From Sphaerolaimus hirsutus (Eukaryota > Nematoda > Chromadorea > Monhysterida > Sphaerolaimidae), in NCBI GenBank assembly GCA_964036195.1, contig OZ038454.1, positions 10,106,001-10,170,000 of the forward strand: a DNA stretch of 64,000 nucleotides. The letters run 5' to 3'. The translations under genes were made by a program, and so were the position numbers. The stretch's first letter is position 1. The number at the start of each line of letters is the position of its first letter. Below the pieces are notes generated by a model. That model searched no databases. It had not been told where the DNA came from and saw nothing but the letters and a program-made list of their open reading frames with translations. This document shows positions 54,802-64,000 of the stretch, in pieces.

Positions 54802-56631
54802 ACGAGGCATCGCGCAATTCGAAACGCCGACAGATGGTTGCGAAGCGTTCCGTGCCGGCCATGAAGTTACTCCACGAATCGTTCGATCGTGCCAGGTATT
54901 TAAAAAAATATTATATCTTAAAAGGTTTCGTCAGGAGGTTTTGGTGCAAAATCTACTCGGGAACATTTATTATTCGAGAAATTTTCCATAAAATTTCCCA
55001 TTCGAAGTGTGAAAGAATTGACATTTCATTACAGTTCAGTATTTATCAAGTACTAATCAAAATCTTAGTGGGACTTGGCATCTTTCTGAATATTATGCAA
55101 AGCATAGCGACATTATAATAGGCATCATTCCTCCCAACACGTTCGAGTGCGCCCCCCCCCCCCCAGGCGGCGCTGTTCATCCGCCTCCGGAAAAGACAAG
55201 CGCCCATCCGTGGGCGAGAACGCTGCCGCTGCCCCGGACGCGGCCGCGACAGGGACCGACCCCGGCGGCATCGTGGCGCACGCGTCGCACCACCAGCCGG
55301 CCGTGCGCCGGTCGCTGCTGCAGCGCATCCGCTCCACCGGCCAGTTCTACACGACCGCCGACGAGTCGCCGCCGCGGCAGAACAATTTCCAGCAGATGAG
55401 CGCGCGGTGCGGCCGCGCCGCCCGCAAGAAGCACGGCAAGTGCAAGCGCGCCCGCCGGTTGGCCTACAGGTGCCAGTTCCGGACCCTGTAAAATGCCCTG
55501 TAAAATGTCAAAAGTCATGCAAAGTGTCAAAAGTCGTTTGCCGTTTGCCATTTTACATGCCTTTTGACACTTAGCATGACTTTTGACATTTTACAGGGCA
55601 TTTTACAGGGTCTAGGACTGCCCCCAGGCAGCACTCGAACAGCCAGCTCACGTTCACGCCCTGCGAGGAGCTCAGCATGGAGGAGGTGCGTGAATACTAC
55701 CAGAAAAGAAAATACCGTATTTACTCGAATCAATTCCCGGTGAATCGTTTTTCGTGAGAGCTTTTCGAGGGGGACTATTCTAGCGAGGAACTATTCGAGT
55801 GGGGGAATTATTATTTCATCAAAAAGTTGAAGCATGCATGTATCACATTAAACACGCATTATGTCCTGTTTCCGTTGAAAATGCACGTTCCATTGCATCT
55901 TTGCACACCGGATGTGCTGCATTTACATTCGATGAATCAAAGCGGACAGAGCCCGTGTGCTTTGTCTCGCTTCAGCGATTGTTTTTTTCAATATATGTGC
56001 ATTATTTCACTTCGGGAAGGGGGACCTATCCAAGGGAGAACTATTCGAGTAAATACTGCAGATGAGAAAGTTTTGGAATATTCGAACGCCCCCACCCATG
56101 CAGACGGCGCTGCGGAAATTCGAGACAACCGACACGGTGGTGCGCAACGGGCAGGCGCAGGTGCTGCACGAAGACAACAACAGCGCCAACGACAAACACC
56201 TAGACATGACCCAAGTCGTCTACTCGCCCGACTCGGCCGAGGTCTACGCCAATGAAGGTGCCATTTACGGGGCGGCACCGATCAAAGGCAGCCCCTCGGT
56301 GCGGCCGGGTTGCAGCGGCGCGCACTACGCGGCGCGGCTCGACGACGGTTACGACGCGACGTCGCCCAGTGCGTCGGCCAACTGCACGCCTAGGTTGACC
56401 ATGCGGCGCTTGGTGGCACAGGTCAGGCCCGGCGACAGCTGCAGCGTGAACAGCGCGGCCGCTGCGGCGCCGGGGCCGTTTTTCGGACTCAGCTTTGACA
56501 CGATCGACGCGTCCACGCCAGGTCTGCGTTTGGCCTTTTCGCTCCGACATTCTCTTGAGAGGAATTTCTATTTTGTAAAAAGACCCTGCAAAACAAAACT
56601 ATACCAGACAATGAATGATACCATATTTTGA
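54802..56631 (+). CDS. Probable cytoplasmic tail exons of the GPCR gene
   Basis: Exons 54802-54895, 55167-55469, 55628-55685 and 56104-56631 join in one frame and follow 54588 in phase. They encode a basic stretch (NSKRRQMVAK, CKRARRLAYR), Ala/Ser/Gly-rich low-complexity sequence and no membrane segment, ending at a TGA/TAA-type stop near 56631 with a possible earlier donor after CCACGCCAG (about 56520). GC content is much higher than surroundings, as expected for coding DNA here. No domain recognised. It fits a long intracellular receptor tail; it could instead be a separate downstream gene. An introner-like element forms the intron 55470-55627, and a CGAGTAAATAC element fills 55713-56067. 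Confidence 0.55.
55470..55627 (+). repeat. Introner-like element forming an intron in the tail region
   Basis: 158 bp, GTGCCAGTTCCGGACCCTG to GGGTCTAGGACTGCCCCCAG. Donor and acceptor are the element ends; splicing joins GCC-TAC-AG to G-CAG-CAC in frame (phase 2, as in the copy at 52223). The arms pair (AAAATGTCAAAAGTCATGC with GCATGACTTTTGACATTTT). Confidence 0.85.
55713..56067. repeat. CCGTATTTACTCGAAT-family TIR element in an intron
   Basis: Starts ACCGTATTTACTCGAATCAA and ends ACTATTCGAGTAAATACTGC. Wholly within the intron 55686-56103. The middle has GC-poor unique sequence without a recognised ORF. Confidence 0.6.
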
Positions 56632-56744
56632 TGAATAAGGTCACGTGAAAAAATTTTATGCAAAATTAACCAACAGTGGGAGCAACCGAGCAATGTGATG
56701 TGATGAGAAAAAAGTTAATGTCTGTTCGTTTATTCAGATGGAAT

Positions 56745-57372
56745 TAGGGTGTCAAATTTCCGTTTTCCATTTTCCGTTTCCGTTTTCCGCAGGCATTTTT
56801 TTTCCGTTTTCCGTTCCGTTTTCCGGCCGCTGAAATTTTTTTTCTGTTTTCCGTTCCGTTTTCCGGCCACTTTTTTTCCGTTTCTGTTTTCCAGCTCATT
56901 TTCCGTTTTCCGGTTAAATTTTCAGTTTTTCCGCCTTTTTTCCGTTTTCCGGCTCAATTTCCAGTTTTTCCGCCTTTTTTTTGTTTTCCGCCTCAATTTC
57001 CTGCTTTCCGCATCATTTTACCCTTTTCTGGCTCAACTTTCTGTTTTCTGTTCCAGCCAAACTGGTAAACAGTCATGCAGATTGTCAATTATGTGAAAAA
57101 AATTCCGTTTCCAGCAAAATTTAAGCAAATTTTATCGTTTTTTTGGCAAAATTTCAGCAAATTTTTCCATTTCCATGCAAATTCCATTTTTCCGTTTCCG
57201 TTTTTCCGGCCCCTTTTTCCGTTTTCCGGCCACTGAATTTTTTTTTCCGTTTCCGTTTCCGTTTTCCGCCAAGTGCAAATTTTTTTCCGTTTTCCGTTCC
57301 GTTTTCCGGCCGCTGAAATTTTTTTTCCGTTTCCGTTTCCGTTTTCCGTCAAAAATGTTTTTTGACACCCTA
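56745..57372. mobile_element. hAT-like non-autonomous element, TAGGGTGTCAAA family, 628 bp
   Basis: Ends TAGGGTGTCAAA and TTTGACACCCTA, exact 8-bp duplication GATGGAAT at 56737-56744 and 57373-57380. The interior is almost entirely TTTCCGTTTTCCG repeats, which create long open frames of Phe, Arg, Pro and Ser that are not genes. Confidence 0.92.
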
Positions 57373-57380
57373 GATGGAAT

Positions 57381-58338
57381 ATGGTAGATTTCAATGTGTG
57401 CTGTTGGGTTTTTCAAATAGACTAGTCGCATTTTCTTTTCTTCCGAAATTTCATGGAAGGTGGAACCCTGACATCGTAAAATATCTAAAAATACCTACAA
57501 TACGACGCGCAACTGAAAAAATTTGGAAAAAATTCGCTACGCCGCAGGGAGCGACATTGCGGTGGCTATCAACGATATGAAGAGAATTTTGCGGGCCCCC
57601 GTGCAGGCAGCTTATGAGTGGTTGCTATAACATATAAATATTTAACCTGAATGTGACATTCACATACCGTATTACAGCGATCGCTAGGATTTATGACTTT
57701 AGTGGGGGTTCAGGTAAATTTGTTGCGGGGAGGGGGGGGGGGGGGTTGGCGGGGTTCATAGGTACGTATGTATTTCTTTCTGGCCGACTTAGGCAACCGG
57801 GTAAAAATTGCTGAAAAGTGCCCAAAAATAGGTAGGTAAAATATACAAATACATTTATGGCTAAAAATTATTGAAAAAAACAAGTACCTAGGTATTATAT
57901 AAAATAATATATAGGTAAATACCTAGGTATGTGTGAGGAAAATCGATTTTATAGATGAAGATTTTAAAGATAAACTAAAATTGGCAGCTTTTTGTGAAAA
58001 TTCGTGTATTTAAATCAATTCGAAATAGCCTCCGCATAGGTGGATATTGATAGCTGGTTGACTTGGGAAGGGAGGGAGTAGGTAGCCAAACAATTCACCT
58101 CAGAATGTATAGGAATATAGCTGAACGGGGTCTGGGAAAAACAGATAGCTGGAGCGTTTGAGGGGCCTTTAATGGCAATCCCCCATTGACTGCCCCTACC
58201 ATCCCACTTTGAATAACTCCCTAGTAGCCACCAAATTGGGGAAAAAGTCTTCCTGTGGAGGTGGTTGAATTCTGAAAAAATGAAACTCCCCAGAACCCAC
58301 TCCGATCAAAAAAGTATGGAGGAAAAATGACTACCAGG
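57381..58338. other. AT-rich intergenic DNA
   Basis: No gene seen. 57720-57760 is a G-rich tract. Includes several ATACCTAGGTA short palindromes near 57885-57930. Confidence 0.4.
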
Positions 58339-59667
58339 TAACGATGGCAAAAAAAGATTCGAAAATTCGAAAACATTTTCGAATTTTCGAATTTTTTCAT
58401 AATTTTCGAATTTTTATTTCACCCCTAGAAAAAAACACTTAAAAATCGATTTATTTTTCAAAAAATTCGAAAATTCGAAAATTCAAAAATTCGAAAATAC
58501 TTTTCGAATTTTTCAGGGAATTCAAGGCAACAAAACAAACTCTTAAGTTCAACGTGCTCAATAAACTGTCAATTGGTACGCGGTGCGTATGAAAAAGCGA
58601 AACAAAACAAAAAAACGTCCAAAAACGTTGAAATGTAAAATGCCCTGTAAAATGTGGAATGTCATGCAAGTGTCAAAAGTTATGAAAATGCCCGGGAAAA
58701 TGGTTAACATATTTGCAATTTTCCACAGCATTTCCATGACTTTAGACACTTTGCATAACATTTGACATTTCACAGAGCATTTTACAGGTGTCTGGGATGG
58801 CCCATAGGAACTGCACATATTTATAAGTATACTCGGTGAACATGATACTCTGCCGTCGTACTGATTTATGTCTCACGTTGGAAGTGTGCCAATAATCATA
58901 AAGCCTGCTTTTTTGTATAAAATATGAAAAAATCCTTGTTGTGAATAAGTTAACGTATCACGTTATAACTGAGATGAATTCTTTCAACTTTTTATAAAAA
59001 TCACATGCATAGAAAAATATTTGGCATGCTTTCAGCAGGAACCACACATGCAGGGTGTAATGTTACTGGAGTATAAAAAAGATGTGATCAAAGATATTAT
59101 CAAAGAAGAGTGGTTTGTAAAGTATTTACCTGTATCTTGTGAAGTTAGCACTGTATGCACTGAGTACGCTCAGTGCACTATACTCAGGCGACATTACACT
59201 GTACATTTTTCTGGAGGTAACACTCCATCATGACATCATAACCACAGTTGGCAGTGAACTTACAGCTCACTGAACCGGTTCAGAGTTGGGATGAAGTGGA
59301 GTGGAGTGGGGAGTCGGTTCACAAGTTTTCGGTTGGCTGTCTGCCAGCCAAAGACATAAATCATATCTATTTGTAGAGTATCACATCTGCCGAGTATAGC
59401 CACTTCCAAAACAGTCCAAATTCTTCATTCAAAACTTCAGATTCAATATTTTTACAAAAAAATTCGAAAATTATTTGAAAAAATTCGAAAAATAGCCAAA
59501 AAAATTCGAAAATTGCCAAAAAAGATTCGAAAATTCAAAAATTCGAAAATTAAATTCGAAATTCGAAAATTCATTTCAGGAAAAATTCGAAAATTCGAAA
59601 ATTCATTTCGGAAAAAACACTTAAAAATTACTACTAATACTTTTTTTTGGAGCGTTTGCCATCGTTA
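58339..59667. mobile_element. hAT-like TIR element with TTCGAA arms and nested insertions, 1329 bp
   Basis: Ends TAACGATGGCAAAAAA and TTTGCCATCGTTA; flanks CTACCAGG and CTATCAGG match 7 of 8, a likely target duplication. The arms (58355-58510 and 59455-59630) are AAAATTCGAA repeats. Inside lie an introner-like fragment (58632-58804) and an inverted-repeat element bounded by TATACTCGG / CCGAGTATA (58830-59398). Confidence 0.75.
58632..58804. repeat. Introner-like element relative, not at an exon
   Basis: AAATGCCCTGTAAAATG-type left arm and CATTTTACAGGTGTCTGGGAT right end. The left CAGTCCCAGACC terminus is missing. Sits inside the TTCGAA element. Confidence 0.55.
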
Positions 59668-61191
59668 CTATCAGGGGGAGTTATTCAGAGTAATATGGTA
59701 GCCTGACAGCTGTTTTTAACAATTAAAATATGTTGGCTACTTTAGGATAGGTAAATTATGTATTGAATAGGTTATGCTTTTGATCGTTGAGATAGTCAAG
59801 GATATTATAGCTGCCTGGAATCTCGGGCGGGCCTAGTTGGCAAACGTCACTGTTGGATCTTTATGATACTTATATCATACTGTATTTCCTAAAATTGGCC
59901 CCCTACTCAAAATACACTCGGATACAGGTAAACTGAAGAAAAACGTTGTTTGAACCCCCCCCCCCCCCCCGCCACCCACTTCTGAATATTGGGCCCGCTG
60001 GGAATGATAAATACAAGATGGGAAAATGCAATCAGGCGCTCAGCCACTAGGCACCATCTAGAATCCCTTATAATAAGTCTAACGAACAGTAAAAAAAACA
60101 AAATGAAATTTGATGGAAAAATGACGACAGGACATAAAAACGACATGACTTTTGAGAATTTTCATGACACTCGACATTTTATTTGCGTGGTGGGATAAAA
60201 AAACGACAACAGAATTACGGCAAAAAAACATAACTGGACGCGCCGATTTCGAGGAAATACAGTATTTACATAGGCGATGCGCACACTAGTAAAATATGAT
60301 ACACCACCATAATTTGGGAAACTCGTAAATCTATTTCTAATTTTCCACAATGAGGAGTCTGTCAACTTGTTGACGGCGATCAGTAATCATTCATTCTGGT
60401 GAACTCAAATGTGCTCAAAAGTTTGCCAAATGTTAGTGGAGTGCTAGGTATGTCATCAGTGTGCTCCACATGTGTGTGTATGTAGATGAAGCAAATCATT
60501 CAATATTCTTGTCAGGTAAATTTTGTTAAAAGCACCTCAATACATTGTTCCGCATTTGTATACTCATCGGACTGAACGCTTTACGAAGAGTATTACCGTA
60601 CTTTACTGATTAAAATCATCTGACAAATTGTGCACCAAATAAACCAATAGTGATGGGTTGTCATGTTACGAGTAAATATATAAAAAACTACCTGATGTGT
60701 CGTGGCAGATCAATTAAACCGTACGGCCGATGAACTGCGTCCGAACGTTTTTAGTTGCCTTTTTTCCTTTATACATTGAAAAAGCCTATAAAAAGCCTGT
60801 TTGAAATACGTTTTCTGTACTCGCGTACTTTCAAATAGTATGCGAGTAAGTGAGTACCGGAATTTTTTTCCGGAGGAAACGTAAACGTGTTTACGCAGTA
60901 CTTGAGTATCCGTATTTATCGAGTAAACGTAAAAACGTTTTAACAACTATGATTCGGACTTCCAATTTTTGTGCTGTGTGTGGTGCGCCTACAACTATTG
61001 AGGTATTTTTGAAAAAACTAACTGTAGGTACAATACCCTTGTTGTTCTACTAGCAATCACGGATTTTCGTTGTAACTTTTAAAGTTTTTCCGCTCAAAAT
61101 GGCCTCTTTGATTGAATCTGTTTACAATCAACTTCAATTCACACATCACGGCGGGGAAAGTGGAAAACATAACAAAAACATATTTCGTGAG

Positions 61192-61335
61192 TACCCTATT
61201 TCTTCAATAGAACCTCCAATAGAACGGTACCTCCGTAGTAATTCAATCAAATACTACAAAAAGAACGGTTTTGACACGTTTTTGCACTCATGAAAAAAAA
61301 TAGGACGACGCTCTTCTATTAGAAGAAATGCGGTA
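61192..61335. repeat. Small AATAGAACGG-family TIR element
   Basis: TACCCTATTTCTTCAATAG to CTATTAGAAGAAATGCGGTA, 144 bp, with two CCAATAGAACGG units. A short relative of 40811-41267. Confidence 0.65.
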
Positions 61336-61630
61336 GTTCGAATTGGAAACTCAAACATAAACTGTTTACAGCAAAAACACAGCTCTCGGTGCAAAACTAG
61401 CACTGGCGTCAGATTACATGCAGCGAGGAATGTGAACACAACGTTTTTAAACGATTCCAGGTATTCTTCCCTTCATGGACATCTTACCATGGAAGATGTC
61501 CAAGAAGGGAAGGTTTCCGGGGTCCTTTTTAAACACATCATTTGCATTTTTCTAGTTAGGGCTTGCAAGTAGACACCCCAGAGGGGAGTGAGTAGAGGAA
61601 TAACGTTTTCATTTTTCAGTTAGCAGCAGG

Positions 61631-61723
61631 TAGGGTGTCAAATTTCCGTTTTCGTTTCCGCTTTTCCGCAGGGAAATTTTTTACCTTTCCGTTTTCCGTA
61701 AAAAAATTTTTTTTGACACCCTA
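61631..61723. mobile_element. Minimal hAT-like element, TAGGGTGTCAAA family, 93 bp
   Basis: Ends TAGGGTGTCAAA and TTTGACACCCTA with only TTTCCG motifs between. Exact 8-bp duplication GCAGCAGG at 61623-61630 and 61724-61731. The smallest mobile copy here. Confidence 0.92.
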
Positions 61724-62041
61724 GCAGCAGGTATAAAAACAAAGATCGTATTTGTGTGTTATTATTTGTACTTCAGAAATACGCGTACACTGCACAACTT
61801 TGCTTTTTTGTATACATATCTTATTTATACCACAATCACATGAAAGTATAAATTATCCCGTGTTGAAAGCAATGTATAGTAGAAAAGCATTCATTATTTA
61901 GTGGGAATATGGTAGAATTCGGTGCAAAGTGTGCAGTCAGCAAGTAGACTCAAAATTTTTTCTTGCATCAGACGACTATCCAACCACTGACAAAAGGTGA
62001 GCACTACAAGCGTACTTCCACATACTCGAAGCGGTGAAAAG

Positions 62042-62630
62042 ATGGCCATAAAGCATGCCATGATGTGGGCCATAGCCGTGGCACTGCTGCCGCTGGCAAA
62101 CGGCAACATTGAAATGCTGGGCTTGTCGCTGCCAGTGAAAGAGTAGGCCCAGGTGGCATTCCCAGACCCTGTAAAATGTCTAATGTCATGCAAAGTGTCT
62201 AAAGTCATGCAAAATGTCTCGAAGATGCCCTACGTTTGCCGTTTTGCAGGGCATTTTACCTGACGTTAGACATTTTACAGGCTCTGGGATTGGCACCAGA
62301 CAGGAATGCTGGGCTTGTGCCCCAACGCGTCTGCGTGCATCGGGCGGAGCATCAACAACTTAGATGAACGCATGAACTATCGCACCGCTAAGAAAGACGG
62401 CAAGAGAACTGTACCCAGGTGCCAGTACCAGACCCTGTAAATGCCATGTAAAATGTCAATTGTCGTGCAAAGTGTCAAAAGTCATGGAAAATGCCCTGCA
62501 AAATGGCAATCTAGTTGCCATTTTGCAGGGCATTTTCCATGACTTTTGACGTTTTGCATGACAGTCGACATTTTATAGGGCATTTTACAGGGTCTGGGAC
62601 TGCCCCCAGATATGTGGATGATGTCTGCCA
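62042..62630 (+). CDS. Small possibly secreted peptide gene with two introner-like introns
   Basis: The ATG at 62042 opens a hydrophobic, signal-like N-terminus (MWAIAVALLPLANG). Exon 62300-62418 is open in one frame (CPNASACIGRSINNLDERMN) and runs in phase into 62610-62630, which ends at a GTAAGT donor, so more exons must follow outside my view. The first exon has an in-frame TAG at 62144 just before the element at 62153. However, ATGCTGGGCTTGT occurs both before (62114-62126) and after (62306-62318) that element, and the second copy continues the frame. Two Cys in the mature part; no family recognised. Could be a broken gene. Confidence 0.4.
62153..62299 (+). repeat. Introner-like element, 147 bp
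   Basis: GTGGCATTCCCAGACCCTG to GGCTCTGGGATTGGCACCAG. The right end (GGCACC) is the exact complement of the GGTGCC start of other copies, showing the full TIR. Preceded by CCCAG, followed by ACAGG. Flanked at a distance by a repeat of ATGCTGGGCTTGT. Confidence 0.75.
62419..62609 (+). repeat. Introner-like element, 191 bp
   Basis: GTGCCAGTACCAGACCCTG to GGGTCTGGGACTGCCCCCAG between exons 62300-62418 and 62610-62630; phase 2 again (CCC-AG joined to A-TAT). Arms GCAAAATGGCAA / TTGCCATTTTGC pair at the centre. Confidence 0.8.
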
Positions 62631-64000
62631 GTAAGTGCTGGGGTCGAGTTGGCGATAGCGATCCTATTGACAGGTTTTGCTTTTTTATTATCATTTTTTA
62701 AATCAATTGTGTGACTACGAGGGATCAAAAAGCGATTTTTTCAACGACCCGGTTTAACAATTTTTTGTCAAAAGCACCCAAATACGGTTGAGTGACACAT
62801 GCCGTATTTCCTTGAAATACCCCCAGATGTATCGCTAAATATTTCCGTTGAATGTCCGTGACTTCAAGTTGGGCATGGAATAGTGGTAATAGCATTGAAA
62901 AAATCTCTGGGAGAGTTATATTTAAAAAATCTCAGAAAATCTCAGAAAATCTCAGAAAATATAAGATTTTCTGAGATTGATATTTTTTCCTTGATTTTCC
63001 AGAGAGATTTAATTACATTTCTTGTGGTTGAGAAAATTTCTTGAGAAAATCTCTCTATATTTGCCCATTTTCGCCTTCAAATTCACTAGTGCATGTGCTT
63101 TTTTAGCCAATTTCCATCTATTTTTAACGATAAATATATGTGCTTATATGCACATTTTTGCCTATTTTTCCACTATTTTTATTTTTTGCTCTCCCCTTTT
63201 TCTATTCTATGGCATGAAAGAGGCAAAAAAGTCAATCCAAAATAAATTTTCTGTACTCAAGTACTTTCAAAAAGCATACATAAAAGAGAGTACTGGTACT
63301 TTTTCAGCGGAAATTGAAATGTATTTACTTAGTACTCAAGTATATGTATATATATGTATATATATGTATTTTTGAGTAAACATATATATCGTATTTACTT
63401 GAATAATTCCCCCAGGGGGATTATTTTTTTGTCAAACATTTTTGAGGGGGAACTATTCGAGGGAGGACTTCAGGATTCAAGTGGGGAAATTATTTTTTCC
63501 TCACTCGTCTAACAGGGGGAACTATCCAAGTAAGTACAGTATGTTTTAACAACTATAGAGTTGATTGCATGCTTTGGAAATACAGTTACCAAATTTTGGT
63601 GAAAAAGTCATCTGATAAATTCTGTGGAATCACATCACATATGAAAGTAATGTATTCTATTATGAGGAAAAATGTACATCAATTTTTGTATTTTTATTCA
63701 TTATTCAGATAGTACATGGTAGTACAAGGTGTGCTGTCAGTAGACAATATGCCTGTTATCACTTGAAATTGTGAATGAAAAGGTTAAACAACACATAATG
63801 TGCTTCATATCTATTCTCGATCATTCAAACACTTTGAAATATCGATTGAATCATACTTTAAGTTGAGAGATTTTCCGAGACTTTTTTAAATGCAAGAGAT
63901 TTTTTCAGAGATTTAATTATATTTACGAAAATGACCCAAGTGATTTAATTATATTTTTGTCTTGAGAGATTTTCTGAGATTATATTTAATTATATTTTCT
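62631..64000. other. Repeat-rich end of the window
   Basis: 62935-63050 and 63860-64000 carry AAATCTCAGAAAAT / GAGAGATTT motifs. 63390-63541 is a CGAATAATTCCCCC element (GTATTTACTTGAATAATTCC to AACTATCCAAGTAAGTAC) inserted in a GTACTTTCAAAAAG repeat. No gene recognised. Confidence 0.45.

Larger units (their letters stand above)
59668..62041. other. Repeat fragments and AT-rich DNA
   Basis: No gene seen apart from possible unmapped exons. Contains fragments of the GTAAACGTA repeat (60785-60955), a diverged ACACTAGT element (about 60275-60420) and the two small TIR elements listed separately. Confidence 0.4.

Noticed and set aside
56749..57096. Long open frames rich in Phe, Arg and Pro.
   Set aside because: They are translations of TTTCCG repeats inside a mobile element. 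The same holds for the opposite strand and for 47990-48301.

Overview
The window is nuclear DNA of an invertebrate animal whose phylum I cannot fix. Host genes have short exons with GT-AG introns and animal families: a secreted Kazal inhibitor, a zinc sorbitol dehydrogenase, an FMRFamide/myosuppressin-type GPCR. A rhamnose-pathway epimerase is also present. The rest is AT-rich and crowded with terminal-inverted-repeat (TIR) elements. I see no tRNA, rRNA or CRISPR.

Layout. 1-4018: AT-rich leader-like DNA with scattered coding-like blocks and one good candidate exon. 4019-17053: three long intact ORFs of a Ty3/gypsy-type retroelement: Gag, an SF1 helicase, and a 2375-residue fusion with an Env-like glycoprotein at its N-terminus followed by two aspartic-protease repeats, RT, RNase H, integrase and a dUTPase-like C-terminus. 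A candidate polypurine tract and 3' LTR follow; no 5' LTR is visible. 18311-24832: a Kazal gene (+) interleaved with a sorbitol dehydrogenase gene (-), whose long intron holds three TIR elements. 27437-28653: a three-exon RmlC-type epimerase with a hAT-like element in intron 1. 28.7-52 kb: repeat-dominated DNA with no recognisable gene. 52100-56631: the GPCR and its probable cytoplasmic tail. 62042-62630: a small possibly secreted peptide gene. 62.6-64 kb: repeats.

Two systems stand out. First, the retroelement: the helicase gene and the Env-before-Pol fusion are unlike the usual gag-pol-env plan, and imply that Pol is tethered to the cytosolic end of a membrane glycoprotein. Second, introner-like elements: a family of roughly 150-200 bp TIR elements whose ends carry the splice donor and acceptor. 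Four copies sit exactly at exon junctions (52223-52417, 55470-55627, 62153-62299, 62419-62609); three of them join flanking frames in phase without interruption. Other copies lie in introns or intergenic DNA.

The window also holds several hAT-like non-autonomous families with exact or near-exact 8-bp target duplications. Many share one architecture: short conserved TIRs and long palindromic arms built from a family-specific short motif. All calls come from reading the sequence; no database search was done.
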